Source of the DNA: JABMQB01 sp963677475
Lineage (GTDB): Bacteria > Bacteroidota > Bacteroidia > Bacteroidales > Prolixibacteraceae
Assembly: GCA_963677475.2 (NCBI GenBank)
Contig: CAXXQD010000022.1
Span: forward strand, 62,001 to 126,000
Direction: 5' to 3'
DNA length: 64,000 nucleotides
The position numbers and the translations under genes were made by a program. The stretch's first letter is position 1; each line of letters starts with the position of its first letter. Positions 8,243 to 16,309 of this stretch are shown here, in pieces. A model generated the notes under the pieces. The model had not been told where the DNA came from. It made no database searches and was given only the letters and a program-made list of their open reading frames with translations.

Positions 8243-8606
8243 ATTCCCTCCTTTTTTTAATATTATACATGTGACTTTCAATAAATTGATTCAGGTCTGA
8301 CAACTTGAAATAAATCTTTGCTCGAATCTGAGAATAAGGCAACATCCCTTTGTCCCTGTAATTTTGTAGGGTGCGAGAACTAATCTTTAAATACCCACAT
8401 GTCTCAGAAACATCAAGCCATTGATCCTGACAAGAATCATTAAACAAAGTCATAAACATTGTCAATAATACCAACAATGCTTCCTTTAAGATAGGATCAG
8501 ATATTTTTTCAACCTTCTCCCTGGTTTCATTTAGTCTATTTTTCATATTAAATGTGTTAAGAAACTCCAAATGGCGAAGAGTTTCATTCTTAATTTTAAT
8601 TGCCAT
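8229..8606 (-). CDS. Helix-turn-helix protein of the MerR/excisionase type
   Basis: Residues 63-110 form a winged helix typical of excisionase-like HTH_17 proteins in Bacteroidota elements: WLDVSETCGYLKISSRTL, then QNYRDKGMLPYSQI, then a wing with IYFKLSDLNQFIESH. The N-terminal 60 residues are helical, possibly for dimerisation. The protein probably binds element DNA to regulate excision, transfer or replication. Directly upstream (8641-8762) are four perfect copies of a 10-bp motif that are candidate binding sites. The gene overlaps the next small gene downstream and so heads an operon that may run into the primase-like gene. Confidence 0.75.
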   Translation of the reverse strand: MAIKIKNETLRHLEFLNTFNMKNRLNETREKVEKISDPILKEALLVLLTMFMTLFNDSCQDQWLDVSETCGYLKISSRTLQNYRDKGMLPYSQIRAKIYFKLSDLNQFIESHMYNIKKRREYEKE

Positions 8607-8640
8607 TTGGCACTTTTTCTTACAGGAAAGATGCCTGCCA

Positions 8641-8762
8641 AAACCTTAATTTTCTTAATTTTATACATATGAAATCAAAGAAAAGCAAAGGAATTAGAGA
8701 GAATATGGGGAAATAAAAAACCTTAATTTTTCAAAAATTAAGGTTTCAATATATTAAGGTTT
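8641..8762. promoter_or_regulatory. Four perfect copies of a 10-bp motif, two direct and two inverted
   Basis: AAACCTTAAT occurs at 8641-8650 and 8718-8727, and its complement ATTAAGGTTT at 8737-8746 and 8753-8762. The middle two form part of a perfect 14-bp-arm palindrome around one base (8718-8746). On the minus strand this palindrome is followed by TTTATTT, so it may also terminate the 326-aa gene upstream. The cluster lies just upstream of the HTH gene start, where an autoregulatory operator or element origin would be expected. Confidence 0.55.
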
Positions 8763-8803
8763 TAAAATTAATGTTTGCCTATTTGTCGTGTCCCATTTTG
8801 GGA

Positions 8804-9784
8804 TCAAGTTTCTGTATCTGGGAACAAATTTCTAATTTTTTTATGTAATTCTTGTTCCTTAGTCGGGATTTTCTTTGTACGAATAACTTCATAATAGGAA
8901 TTTTTTGTATGTTGTAATTTATTCCCTAATTCATCCACAAAAATAAACTCTAAAGTATCCGTATATGTTTTTACACTATCAATGTGTCCAATTACTTTAA
9001 GTTCATTCATTAATAAATTAAATATTCTAATTAATGGAGGCTTTGTATTTTCGCCTTTTTTAAAAATCCATTTAATTTTAAGTGGTGCATCTAAAGGCAA
9101 AGCTTTGCCACTAAAAGCAATTTTCAGACTTTTCAAAGTATTATTATCTTCCTCAACAGCAATACCTTTTATAACACCATATAGTTTTTCAGTATTTGAC
9201 ACTCCTTCTGTTTTATCTTTCCAACTGAAAACTTTTATTTTGTTTATATCCTCGGATTTATGGTCTTTATTCTTTGCTTGATCCTTTTCAAATTTCTTTG
9301 CAGCTTTAATTACTGGTAGTTTTTCTTTCCCAATAATGATCAGAGGATACTCAGTTATTATGAACAAAGTGATTTTATATATTGATTCAATAAAGCTATC
9401 ATACTTTAATAAAAATTGTGTATTTAATATTATTCCTCTTAACTCATTTAATTCTCCTAAAATGGCCTCCAAATAATAACTAAAATTCTTTCCTTCTTTT
9501 GATAGTTCTTTAATATTAGCTTTTAATACATGTATAGATTTCTTACTCTCTTCTTCAAGTGTGGATGTAATTACGTCTTTATAATAAGCTGTATAGACTG
9601 ATTCTTCTCCGTTGTTATGAAATGCAACAGTAGTCACATACTCTTTTTTCTTATTTATTTCAACCACCTTAATATCAGGTTCTAGTCTAGGATCTTCCTT
9701 AAAAAAATTATTCCAATGGATTAAGTATCCTTTTTTGAAAAATCTAAAAAAGAATTTAAGCGGTTTTTTTATTGTTGATTCCAT
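8804..9784 (-). CDS. Hypothetical protein, 326 aa, cytoplasmic
   Basis: I do not recognise this protein. It is lysine- and glutamate-rich with no signal peptide; the N-terminus is strongly basic with an aromatic stretch (KFFFRFFKKGY), the centre has a helical region with a hydrophobic patch around residues 125-150, followed by a highly charged linker near 165-185. The C-terminal 100 residues look like a mixed alpha/beta domain. It is separated from the HTH gene by the repeat cluster at 8641-8762, whose palindrome could act as its terminator. Base composition matches the mobile module on its left, so it probably belongs to it. Confidence 0.55.
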   Translation of the reverse strand: MESTIKKPLKFFFRFFKKGYLIHWNNFFKEDPRLEPDIKVVEINKKKEYVTTVAFHNNGEESVYTAYYKDVITSTLEEESKKSIHVLKANIKELSKEGKNFSYYLEAILGELNELRGIILNTQFLLKYDSFIESIYKITLFIITEYPLIIIGKEKLPVIKAAKKFEKDQAKNKDHKSEDINKIKVFSWKDKTEGVSNTEKLYGVIKGIAVEEDNNTLKSLKIAFSGKALPLDAPLKIKWIFKKGENTKPPLIRIFNLLMNELKVIGHIDSVKTYTDTLEFIFVDELGNKLQHTKNSYYEVIRTKKIPTKEQELHKKIRNLFPDTET

Positions 9785-9790
9785 ATGAAT

Positions 9791-10069
9791 TTATTTTACA
9801 AATCTGAGGGCATTATCCACATTTTGTTTATCAAAACTAATTAATAATCTATATTTTTGTGCAAATACGTTCTTTTTAAAGAATATCAATGAAACCTTTA
9901 AGGTGGCTTTTGAGGTGGACTTAATTCCAAACATCATTATATCTAATTGATAATTAGTGCGAAATAAAATTAGGTTAGAGAACTGGCGGGTCAACATGGT
10001 AAGAAGTCCGGTTTTAAGCCGGGCTTTTTTTATGTCCTCATTTGTAAGGTGTAATGGCATGGCATTCAA
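9791..10069 (-). CDS. Doubtful short ORF, 92 aa
   Basis: The frame is open but the product has no recognised family, no signal and no membrane helix. Its first 25 codons run through a strong GC-rich hairpin whose T-tract points to termination on the opposite strand, which weakens the case that this strand is coding at that point. If real, it may start at the internal Met at 9997 (MLTRQFSNL) and would sit 6 bp upstream of the 326-aa gene. Confidence 0.25.
   Translation of the reverse strand: MNAMPLHLTNEDIKKARLKTGLLTMLTRQFSNLILFRTNYQLDIMMFGIKSTSKATLKVSLIFFKKNVFAQKYRLLISFDKQNVDNALRFVK
9852..10031 (+). ncRNA. Candidate small RNA on the plus strand
   Basis: A promoter-like element TATTTTTG at 9852-9859 fits the Bacteroidota -7 consensus TAnnTTTG, and a strong intrinsic terminator ends at about 10031. 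Between them there is no plus-strand gene. An upstream TTTG at 9823-9826 is 25 bp away, longer than the usual 19-21, so the promoter is imperfect. The transcript would be about 165 nt and antisense to the doubtful 92-aa ORF. Confidence 0.35.
10004..10031 (+). terminator. Strong intrinsic terminator, plus strand
   Basis: Arms 10004-10011 and 10019-10026 pair over 8 bp (one G-U) around a 7-base loop and run straight into a T-tract to 10031. The minus-strand reading has no T-tract. No plus-strand gene precedes it, so its transcript is unexplained. Confidence 0.7.
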
Positions 10070-10225
10070 TTTATAAAAAGTATCTTGGCTAGGATGGTAG
10101 GTAAGGGGGGCGATGTAGCATTTCCATTAATCAATCTGGCATTAATCCGGTTAGAGGAGTTACAAGGAAATTGAACTTCGAAAATACCAATCTTTAGTCA
10201 TCGAGAGGTACTCTATTTTGTTTCA

Positions 10226-10537
10226 TCAGTCAAATTTTTTTATCAATAAATCACCTACCACATTTAGCTCATAAAGGATTTTAATTTTTTCGATAGCATC
10301 GCGCATGGCTTTCCTGATTTTGGAAGTTTCATCCGGTAGCTTGCTGTTGGAAGCTTCCCAGGTTTCTTTATCGGGCCACTGCGCATAGGCGATATAATTT
10401 TGACCCGATTCCAGATGTAGCCTGGAGCCCAAGCCACCGGCATAGTCCCGAAATAAAAAGGTAAGCTCCCTCCATGCATTTTCAAAAGGCTCTTCGAATC
10501 CATCTTTAACCTGAAAAGAATAAATAACAATAAACAT
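10226..10537 (-). CDS. Antibiotic biosynthesis monooxygenase (ABM) family protein
   Basis: The 103-aa product has the ferredoxin-like alpha/beta fold signature of ABM-domain proteins: an opening strand MFIVIYSFQVKDG, a helix around FENAWRELTF, a strand with GSRLHLESGQNYIAYAQWPDKETWEAS. Members include cofactor-free quinone-forming monooxygenases and heme-degrading enzymes, but many are uncharacterised stress proteins, so the substrate is unknown. It heads away from the accessory element and begins a run of minus-strand genes with higher GC than the region to its left. A competing minus-strand frame inside it has no family features. Confidence 0.8.
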   Translation of the reverse strand: MFIVIYSFQVKDGFEEPFENAWRELTFLFRDYAGGLGSRLHLESGQNYIAYAQWPDKETWEASNSKLPDETSKIRKAMRDAIEKIKILYELNVVGDLLIKKFD

Positions 10538-10629
10538 ATTTGTTTGTGTTTAGACTTAACCCAAAGTTCAGAACTTTAGAAAAAGTAATACATTGCCTAT
10601 TTGATACAAAACTCAGCCCTTGATTCGTA

Positions 10630-11298
10630 TTATTTTAAGTTTTGTAACTTTTCCATATCAACATTTAAAATAGGATCAAGGTTTTGTTCGATGTTTTCCA
10701 CCTCCCAATTCCACCATTTTAATTCGAGTAATGTTTTAATGGTATCGTCCGAAAATCGTTTCTTAATTTCTTTAGCGGGATTTCCTCCAACAATTGCGTA
10801 AGGTTCAACATCTTTTACTACGACTGAGCGCGCCCCGATAATTGCACCATCGCCAATAGTTACGCCGGGCATTATAATAGCTTCCATCCCAATCCATACA
10901 TCATTGCCAATAATCGTATCTCCTTTTTTCCCGGGAACCTGAAACATAGCTTCAATTTCCTCTGTAGTCGTCTGAGGTGTCATCATAAAGTTATTAAACG
11001 GGAATGTTGAAAAACCTTTCATGTTATGGTTTGCCGAGCTCGTGACAATCCTAACGCCATGGGCTATCTGGCAAAATTTTCCGATGATTAATTTCTCAGG
11101 ACTTAAAGGGAAAAGGTAAGGTGCCAAAAAAGATGCATAATCCTGCAAAACCTCAAAATGCCCGAAATAGCTAAAATCTCCGATTTCAATTCGCGGATGA
11201 TTTATAACCTGGTTGAGATGGACTACAGTTTTTATTTCCGTACCATCTGGCATTACCATGGGATACTTTTTTTGTGGGTCAAGTAATGTTGTTTTCAT
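10630..11298 (-). CDS. Vat/CatB-type xenobiotic O-acetyltransferase
   Basis: The protein is a left-handed parallel beta-helix acyltransferase: isoleucine/valine-rich hexapeptide turns such as IIGNDVWIGMEAIIMPGVTI at about 128-147 and IIGARSVVVKDVEPYAIVGG beyond. The active-site histidine is in SSANHNMKGF (His 91), followed by the FPF-N loop typical of Vat and CatB enzymes. These use acetyl-CoA to acetylate streptogramin A or chloramphenicol, but chromosomal homologues in environmental bacteria often have unknown substrates. The 222-aa length is normal for the family. It lies 21 bp from the serine hydrolase gene upstream, suggesting an operon. Confidence 0.85.
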   Translation of the reverse strand: MKTTLLDPQKKYPMVMPDGTEIKTVVHLNQVINHPRIEIGDFSYFGHFEVLQDYASFLAPYLFPLSPEKLIIGKFCQIAHGVRIVTSSANHNMKGFSTFPFNNFMMTPQTTTEEIEAMFQVPGKKGDTIIGNDVWIGMEAIIMPGVTIGDGAIIGARSVVVKDVEPYAIVGGNPAKEIKKRFSDDTIKTLLELKWWNWEVENIEQNLDPILNVDMEKLQNLK

Positions 11299-11319
11299 AT
11301 ATATTGCATTAGTAACTTC

Positions 11320-12822
11320 TCATTTTTTTGTCAGTTTTCTTAATTTATTTTCTGAATTTTCACGCCAGTGGCAATCCCGTCCGGCACATAATTCCAGTGC
11401 TTTCTGAAAACTTTTTATGGCATCTTTGTTTTGTCGATAATTAAAATATGCCTCACCAAGAGAGTCCCAAAGGTTTCCGTCATCCGGGAATAATTGAGCA
11501 TTAAGTTTTAATAATTCCAACCCCCAGCCGGGTTCACTTTCCTTAGCCATCATTTTAAATCCAAGCCTGTTAAAAAGTGCTTTGTCATTCAACTTGCTAT
11601 CTAGTTTTTCTTCTAAAAAAGAAACTAGTTTTTGTGTGCTTTCCGGATTATTACTTTGGGTAAAATCGTAAACAAGCTCATAACTTAATTTCGAAACAGG
11701 TTTTGGTCTGTAATCCGGGTCAAAAACCATCCGCGCGATTTCCCAGCCAATATTTTCAGAATCGAAATTAAGAATAGTATTCGATAAAACAATTACAACC
11801 ACATCATCGTCAACAAATCGAATAAAATTGGAAAAGTAAATTCCATTGCTTCCATTGTGTGTAACAATTTTAGTTCCCCTGCCGGTATTGAAAATTGCCC
11901 AGCCATATCCATAAAAAGAAGTACTGTCTTCGTTTTCAGGGATAAAGGGAGATTCAAGCATTTTCTTCGATTCAACATTTAAAACCGAATTCGACTCTAA
12001 AGCCAGATGCCATTTATAAAGGTCTTCGATTGTTGATTGAATATCGCCTTTCCCAATGCTGTACCAGTGATTTTCTGTTTTTGGAAGGTGATCCTGAGTT
12101 GTACCCCAGTCTTTCCAGCTTCCTTCAGAAATATCGAAATAATAACCATGGGCAAGTTGTTTACCTATATAATTTTTGTTTTTGTATCCGGTATTCAACA
12201 ATCCGGCTGGATCCCATAAATTTTCTTCTAAAAAAGTTTCATATTCTTGCCCGGAAACTTTTTCTATAATGGCTGCCAGCATAATATAGTTGGCATTGGC
12301 ATAATGGTGTTTACTTCCGGGAGGAGTTAACAATTCCGAATTAAAAAATTCCTTCAGGAACTGGTTTTTTGTAGCTTCGTCGTACCTGAAACCACCTGTT
12401 CGCGGCGAAATTCCCGATGTGTGTGTTAATAGTTGATGAATGCTTATTTCTTTTTTATCGTCAGGAACATCAGGGAAAAACTGACCAATATTATCTGATG
12501 GTTTGATTTTTCCCAGCTCAACTAACTTCATAATTGCGCTTGAGGTAAACTGTTTGGTTACCGAGCCAATATTAAAAACGCTTGAGGAAGTAATCGGAAT
12601 ACTTTTCTCGCGGTCTGCCCAACCAAATCCTTCCGATAAAATTGTATTGCCTTTTTGTGCTACCAACACCGATGCAGAATAACCATTTTCAACACTTTTG
12701 TTAAGGTAGTTTTCTATCCTTGATTTCAGGCTGTCGTTTTTGATGATTGATTCTGCATTCACCGTATTACTTCCTAAAAAATAGGTTAAAACATAGAAGA
12801 AGCAGTATATTAATTTTTTCAT
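11320..12822 (-). CDS. Secreted beta-lactamase-fold serine hydrolase with C-terminal TPR
   Basis: The chosen start (MKKLIYCFF) gives a clean signal peptide ending near NTVNA; the upstream alternative adds nine basic residues. The class C beta-lactamase / penicillin-binding fold is shown by SVTK at about residues 87-90 (catalytic Ser and Lys), YAN at about 174-176, and THNGSNG near residue 327. The last 100 residues look like tetratricopeptide repeats (WDSLGEAYFNYRQNKDAI). Proteins of this type act as esterases, D-peptidases or beta-lactamases in the periplasm; true beta-lactam resistance cannot be claimed. It precedes the acetyltransferase gene on the same strand. Confidence 0.85.
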   Translation of the reverse strand: MKKLIYCFFYVLTYFLGSNTVNAESIIKNDSLKSRIENYLNKSVENGYSASVLVAQKGNTILSEGFGWADREKSIPITSSSVFNIGSVTKQFTSSAIMKLVELGKIKPSDNIGQFFPDVPDDKKEISIHQLLTHTSGISPRTGGFRYDEATKNQFLKEFFNSELLTPPGSKHHYANANYIMLAAIIEKVSGQEYETFLEENLWDPAGLLNTGYKNKNYIGKQLAHGYYFDISEGSWKDWGTTQDHLPKTENHWYSIGKGDIQSTIEDLYKWHLALESNSVLNVESKKMLESPFIPENEDSTSFYGYGWAIFNTGRGTKIVTHNGSNGIYFSNFIRFVDDDVVVIVLSNTILNFDSENIGWEIARMVFDPDYRPKPVSKLSYELVYDFTQSNNPESTQKLVSFLEEKLDSKLNDKALFNRLGFKMMAKESEPGWGLELLKLNAQLFPDDGNLWDSLGEAYFNYRQNKDAIKSFQKALELCAGRDCHWRENSENKLRKLTKK

Positions 12823-12896
12823 GGCTTTAAGTCTTAATCTTTGTTTCAAGTAATGGCTATATTGCTAAGCTGTAATTAATTATATATTTTGAATTC

Positions 12897-13265
12897 TTAT
12901 TGCAAGGATAGAATTTGCAGTACAATAATTATGGTAAAAACAGCAAACTGAGGAATGGTGACTTTAAAAACTTCCCGATGTATAAACCCTGCAATAATCA
13001 AACTTGTGATGAAGTTGATGAGAACAATACCTACCGGGAAATATGCCGAGATTCCGGGCAATTGAATGATATCGGCTGATACTAATACCTGAATTATTCC
13101 AACGGCAAATAACAATATTCCTCCTTGAAAAACCATAATTCTTAAGGAGCCAATCATAATAGAATCATTGCTTACCTTTTTTAATTCCGGTACTTGTTTC
13201 TTCTCGCCATAAATATTATGGGCAATACTTATTAAAATGATAATTATCCCTGCTGCAATCCCCAT
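12897..13265 (-). CDS. Small integral membrane protein, unknown
   Basis: This 122-aa protein has four hydrophobic helices at about residues 2-15, 41-63, 72-92 and 101-120, with a polar basic loop after the first. No family name can be given with certainty. It lies 12 bp downstream of the DUF1772 gene on the same strand, so the two are probably co-transcribed and may act together in the membrane. Confidence 0.6.
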   Translation of the reverse strand: MGIAAGIIIILISIAHNIYGEKKQVPELKKVSNDSIMIGSLRIMVFQGGILLFAVGIIQVLVSADIIQLPGISAYFPVGIVLINFITSLIIAGFIHREVFKVTIPQFAVFTIIIVLQILSLQ

Positions 13266-13277
13266 AATTTCTTGATT

Positions 13278-13775
13278 TTAATTGATAAATTTAAACTCAC
13301 GGGCACATGCTATTACCAGCAACAAAAACATCAGGGATGAACTGATTGTTCGAATCAGGTTCAGACGATTCCATTTGTTTTCAAAACCTTTTCGGAATTC
13401 ATCCATTTGTTCTGGAGTCATCGACTCTATTTGTAATGCTTCAAGTGTATTGTTCAAAGGAACGTTGCCTCCAATAGTTACGCCCATTATTCCAACAAAA
13501 TAGAGAATGGTGGCAAAAATAACATACCAAAACTGGTTGCTAATTGAAGTCTGAAAGGTTAAATAACTTAGTACAGGAAGCAATATCACCAAGCCAAAAA
13601 ACACAACAAAAAACAAGGGGTTTATAATTGCCCTGTTCATCGACTGAAATGCATGTAGGTAACTAACATCATTAATTTTGGCTAATCCTGGGGTGACCGA
13701 AATCGACCATGAATAAAATAATCCGGCCATTAGGCCTGAAAATAATGTCGTAATAATTAAAATATTTGTATTCAT
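13278..13775 (-). CDS. DUF1772 (anthrone-oxygenase-like) membrane protein
   Basis: The 165-aa product shows the DUF1772 pattern: N-terminal helix followed by FYSWSISVTPGLAKI, then SYLHAFQSMNRAIINPLF, two further helices, a GNVPLNN motif and a C-terminal helix after W-N-x-L-N-x-x-R. Some relatives are linked to anthrone oxidation in polyketide pathways, but most bacterial members are uncharacterised. Its neighbours are two other small membrane proteins and an NmrA-type oxidoreductase; together with the ABM protein this suggests redox handling of a small molecule, which is inference only. Confidence 0.8.
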   Translation of the reverse strand: MNTNILIITTLFSGLMAGLFYSWSISVTPGLAKINDVSYLHAFQSMNRAIINPLFFVVFFGLVILLPVLSYLTFQTSISNQFWYVIFATILYFVGIMGVTIGGNVPLNNTLEALQIESMTPEQMDEFRKGFENKWNRLNLIRTISSSLMFLLLVIACAREFKFIN

Positions 13776-13818
13776 TTTTTAATCCTTTAATTCGAGTAAA
13801 CGTTTTGTTGAATTATTG

Positions 13819-14220
13819 CTATACCTGAGCTTGTTTTACCACCTTTAATTTCCAGAATGCGGCAACAACAGCCACATATACAAAACCAATTAGCCAGAAA
13901 CCCGGATCTCCAAAGAATGTGAGGTGATTTCCACCATTTGGGATAATGAATACCGGGACTGTGATGATCGCGTCGAGTACAATCGCACTCGAAAACATAA
14001 CACTTCCTAACACAAACCCGTGAGTACTGTTTCCTCTGCGATAGTACAGGTAGGCTCCTAAGTAAGCAGCAGGAATGATAACTGCCATAAGCACAATATT
14101 GGCCTGGAGATCAGAATCCTCCATGACTGGAACAAAATATGACCCAACGAATGCCAGGATCCCGAGGACATAAACAACCAAAGAACTAATTATTGCATGC
14201 TTTAAATTTAGATTTTTCAT
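13819..14220 (-). CDS. Four-helix membrane protein, possibly DUF5367-like
   Basis: The 133-aa product has four hydrophobic helices (about residues 9-31, 39-60, 69-93 and 105-125) with a short YYRRGNSTHGF loop. The third helix with VLDAIITVPVFII resembles what I remember of the DUF5367 family; this is a tentative match. It is separated by 43 bp from the DUF1772 gene and by a hairpin-bearing gap from the NmrA-type gene, all on the minus strand. Confidence 0.55.
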   Translation of the reverse strand: MKNLNLKHAIISSLVVYVLGILAFVGSYFVPVMEDSDLQANIVLMAVIIPAAYLGAYLYYRRGNSTHGFVLGSVMFSSAIVLDAIITVPVFIIPNGGNHLTFFGDPGFWLIGFVYVAVVAAFWKLKVVKQAQV

Positions 14221-14254
14221 GTGTTTAAAATTTTGAAATAATTGAAAGAAACCT

Positions 14255-14292
14255 GTAAGCAGTGTTGGCTTATTGAGCCTGCTTCCGCTTAC
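14255..14292 (-). other. Two-tier hairpin between the NmrA-type gene and the membrane gene
   Basis: Outer arms GTAAGC (14255-14260) and GCTTAC (14287-14292) enclose inner arms GGCT (14267-14270) and AGCC (14276-14279). It starts 16 bp beyond the NmrA-type stop codon on the minus strand. The downstream bases are only moderately T-rich, so it could be a weak terminator or a 5'-leader structure of the next gene. Confidence 0.35.
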
Positions 14293-14307
14293 TTTTCGTT
14301 ATTCTAT

Positions 14308-15147
14308 TTAAGGAATAGGTACTTCCTGATCCCAAACACCAGTTGTTTGTGTTTTTGCAACATAATCCTTGAAATCGGTTGCTTCTTTTTCCAGCACCTT
14401 CTGTACATCATTCGACACCTCCTGATTGTCGGGATTTCCTAATACTTCTTTGAACAGATAGCTAAACAACCAGATATACGAATCAGGTAATCCGGCTGCT
14501 TTCATTCCATCTTTGAATTCTTCTATAGAAATGGGCTGATAATGAATTTCTTTTCCTATTCCAGAAGCTATAGTCTCTATTGCTTCACTGAAAGTCATTT
14601 TCCGTGGTCCGGTCACGGTCACGGTTTTTCCATTATAGAAATCATCCACAAGTACTTTGGTAACTACTTTAGCAATGTCATCTGCGTCCACAAAAGGGAT
14701 TTCAGCTTCAGGCATTGGAAGTGCAACATTTCCTGACAATACAAAGTCAAGAAACGCACCTTCGCTAAAATTTTGATTGAACCAGGACGCTCTCACTATT
14801 GTATAGTTCAGTCCTGAATCCGCAACAATTTGTTCGCAGGCTTCTGCTTCTTTCTCTCCTTTTCCCGAAAGTAACACCACTTTGTCCAATCCTGCTTTTA
14901 AAGCCTTGTCAGTTAGTGTACGAATCGCATCTCTTGCACCAGGCACTGCCAAATCCGGATAATACACAATGTATGCACGGTCGATGTCCTTTAAAGCAGC
15001 ATCATACGAATTTGGATTTTCCCAGTCAAAAACCGGACTTGTTTTTCTACCTGCAATTCTTACGTCGTTACCTAATTGTGATAAGTTCTTTGCTACACGG
15101 CTACCAGTCTTACCAGTGCCACCGATTACTAAAATTTTATGTTCCAT
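14308..15147 (-). CDS. NmrA-type NAD(P)-binding oxidoreductase
   Basis: The N-terminus has the Rossmann nucleotide-binding motif GGTGKTG at residues 9-15, followed by the expected RIAGRK segment after the second strand. The rest follows the atypical short-chain dehydrogenase / NmrA pattern: VVLLSGKGE, TIVRASWFNQNFSEG, PFVDADDIAKV and a C-terminal helix. Relatives include NADPH sensors and quinone reductases such as QorB; the catalytic Tyr-x-x-x-Lys of classical SDRs is absent. Cytoplasmic. It is upstream of the membrane-protein genes on the same strand and downstream of the LRR lipoprotein gene. Confidence 0.85.
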   Translation of the reverse strand: MEHKILVIGGTGKTGSRVAKNLSQLGNDVRIAGRKTSPVFDWENPNSYDAALKDIDRAYIVYYPDLAVPGARDAIRTLTDKALKAGLDKVVLLSGKGEKEAEACEQIVADSGLNYTIVRASWFNQNFSEGAFLDFVLSGNVALPMPEAEIPFVDADDIAKVVTKVLVDDFYNGKTVTVTGPRKMTFSEAIETIASGIGKEIHYQPISIEEFKDGMKAAGLPDSYIWLFSYLFKEVLGNPDNQEVSNDVQKVLEKEATDFKDYVAKTQTTGVWDQEVPIP

Positions 15148-15182
15148 CTTATTTAAGGTTAATAATTATCTTGAATTTTACT

Positions 15183-16229
15183 CTAATTACAATTCGTACT
15201 CAATTCCTGGTATTCCGAAAGTGATACGGTAGGAATCTCCTGCTCATTATTGATATGAATGCAGGTTAAATTGGGATTGCGGTCCACCCTAAGATCCACA
15301 AGATTTTGGTTGCTGCTTACACTAAGTTCCGACAATGAATTACTTGATATGTACAGGTGGCTTAAATTACCGTTTTGCCAAAGGTCGATGGTTTGCAATT
15401 GATTGTCAGAAAGTAGCAATGTTTCTAATAATGGATACGAACCGGGATTTACAGAGGTAAGCTTATTACTGGTTAAAATGATACTTTTCAGGCTATCTGC
15501 ATTTTCGACTTCAACGGATTTTAAATGATTATTACTTGCCAGTAATACTTCAATTGTTTCACAATTGAACGAAAGTGTGTCCAGGAGATTCCAGGAAAGG
15601 TCAAGTTTTATTAAACTTTCAAGTTTTGACAGCCCATGAATGGAATGGAGTTCATTTGCCTGAAGCAGCACCGTGTCCAACAGAGTGTTGTAGCTCAAGT
15701 CAATTTCTTCTATCAGATGACCTGAAGCAGACAAATAGGTAAGGTTGCTGAAACCTTCAATACCAGTTAAGTCCTTAACGTACTTATTGGAAGCAGAAAA
15801 GCTTAGGTCTAAATTAGTTGTTTCCAGAGCATCAGTTCTTGAAATTTCTTGATTGACTACTCCATCTGAATCAATGTTTTGCTCAATTAGTATGGATTCA
15901 AATTGTTTGTCCGGAATGTAAATGGGATCACTTATAGGGGCCATGTTTTCATTATCCTTAGTACATGAAGCGATAACGAAAATGAGTGTTATTAAGCTGA
16001 GCAGGATGAATATATTTCTCAGGAATTTGGCGTCACCTATAAAATCTGATTTCAACTTCCTTTCAATTTTCCATTGCCTATCCCTTTTTCTTGTTGTTTC
16101 TATTCGGATATTATACTTCTTTCGTTTTTGTCTTTCTTCTACCAGGCTGCTACTGATCTTATCAGTACATATGTTTTCCAAAATATTGTCTTTCATTTTG
16201 TGTTGAATTTTACTTAGGTAATTATTCAT
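15183..16229 (-). CDS. Leucine-rich-repeat lipoprotein
   Basis: From about residue 104 the sequence follows the Bacteroidota pattern IPDKQFESIL ... NIDSDGVVNQEIS (a calcium-loop-like segment), then around nine LRRs with LSYN, LSWN, LASN, LTSN and LLSDNQL turns, ending in a capped repeat with a cysteine pair. The lipobox is IASC at about residue 88-91, giving an outer-membrane or periplasmic lipoprotein that probably binds protein or glycan. The odd point is the 68-residue basic stretch before the signal. A TTG at 16055, preceded by AGGAAG, would start a protein with a normal lipoprotein signal and may be the true start. It lies 80 bp from the AraC gene on the same strand. Confidence 0.75.
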   Translation of the reverse strand: MNNYLSKIQHKMKDNILENICTDKISSSLVEERQKRKKYNIRIETTRKRDRQWKIERKLKSDFIGDAKFLRNIFILLSLITLIFVIASCTKDNENMAPISDPIYIPDKQFESILIEQNIDSDGVVNQEISRTDALETTNLDLSFSASNKYVKDLTGIEGFSNLTYLSASGHLIEEIDLSYNTLLDTVLLQANELHSIHGLSKLESLIKLDLSWNLLDTLSFNCETIEVLLASNNHLKSVEVENADSLKSIILTSNKLTSVNPGSYPLLETLLLSDNQLQTIDLWQNGNLSHLYISSNSLSELSVSSNQNLVDLRVDRNPNLTCIHINNEQEIPTVSLSEYQELSTNCN

Positions 16230-16309
16230 AAAGTAAAATTACGCTGGAAGGTGGAGCAATGCTTGACCCTTAAAGCCAATCTTTTGACACTTTGAGCCAG
16301 ATAGGTTTT

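Noticed and set aside
11320..12822. Calling the serine hydrolase an antibiotic-resistance beta-lactamase
   Set aside because: The SxxK fold is shared by esterases and peptidases, and the TPR tail is unlike resistance enzymes.
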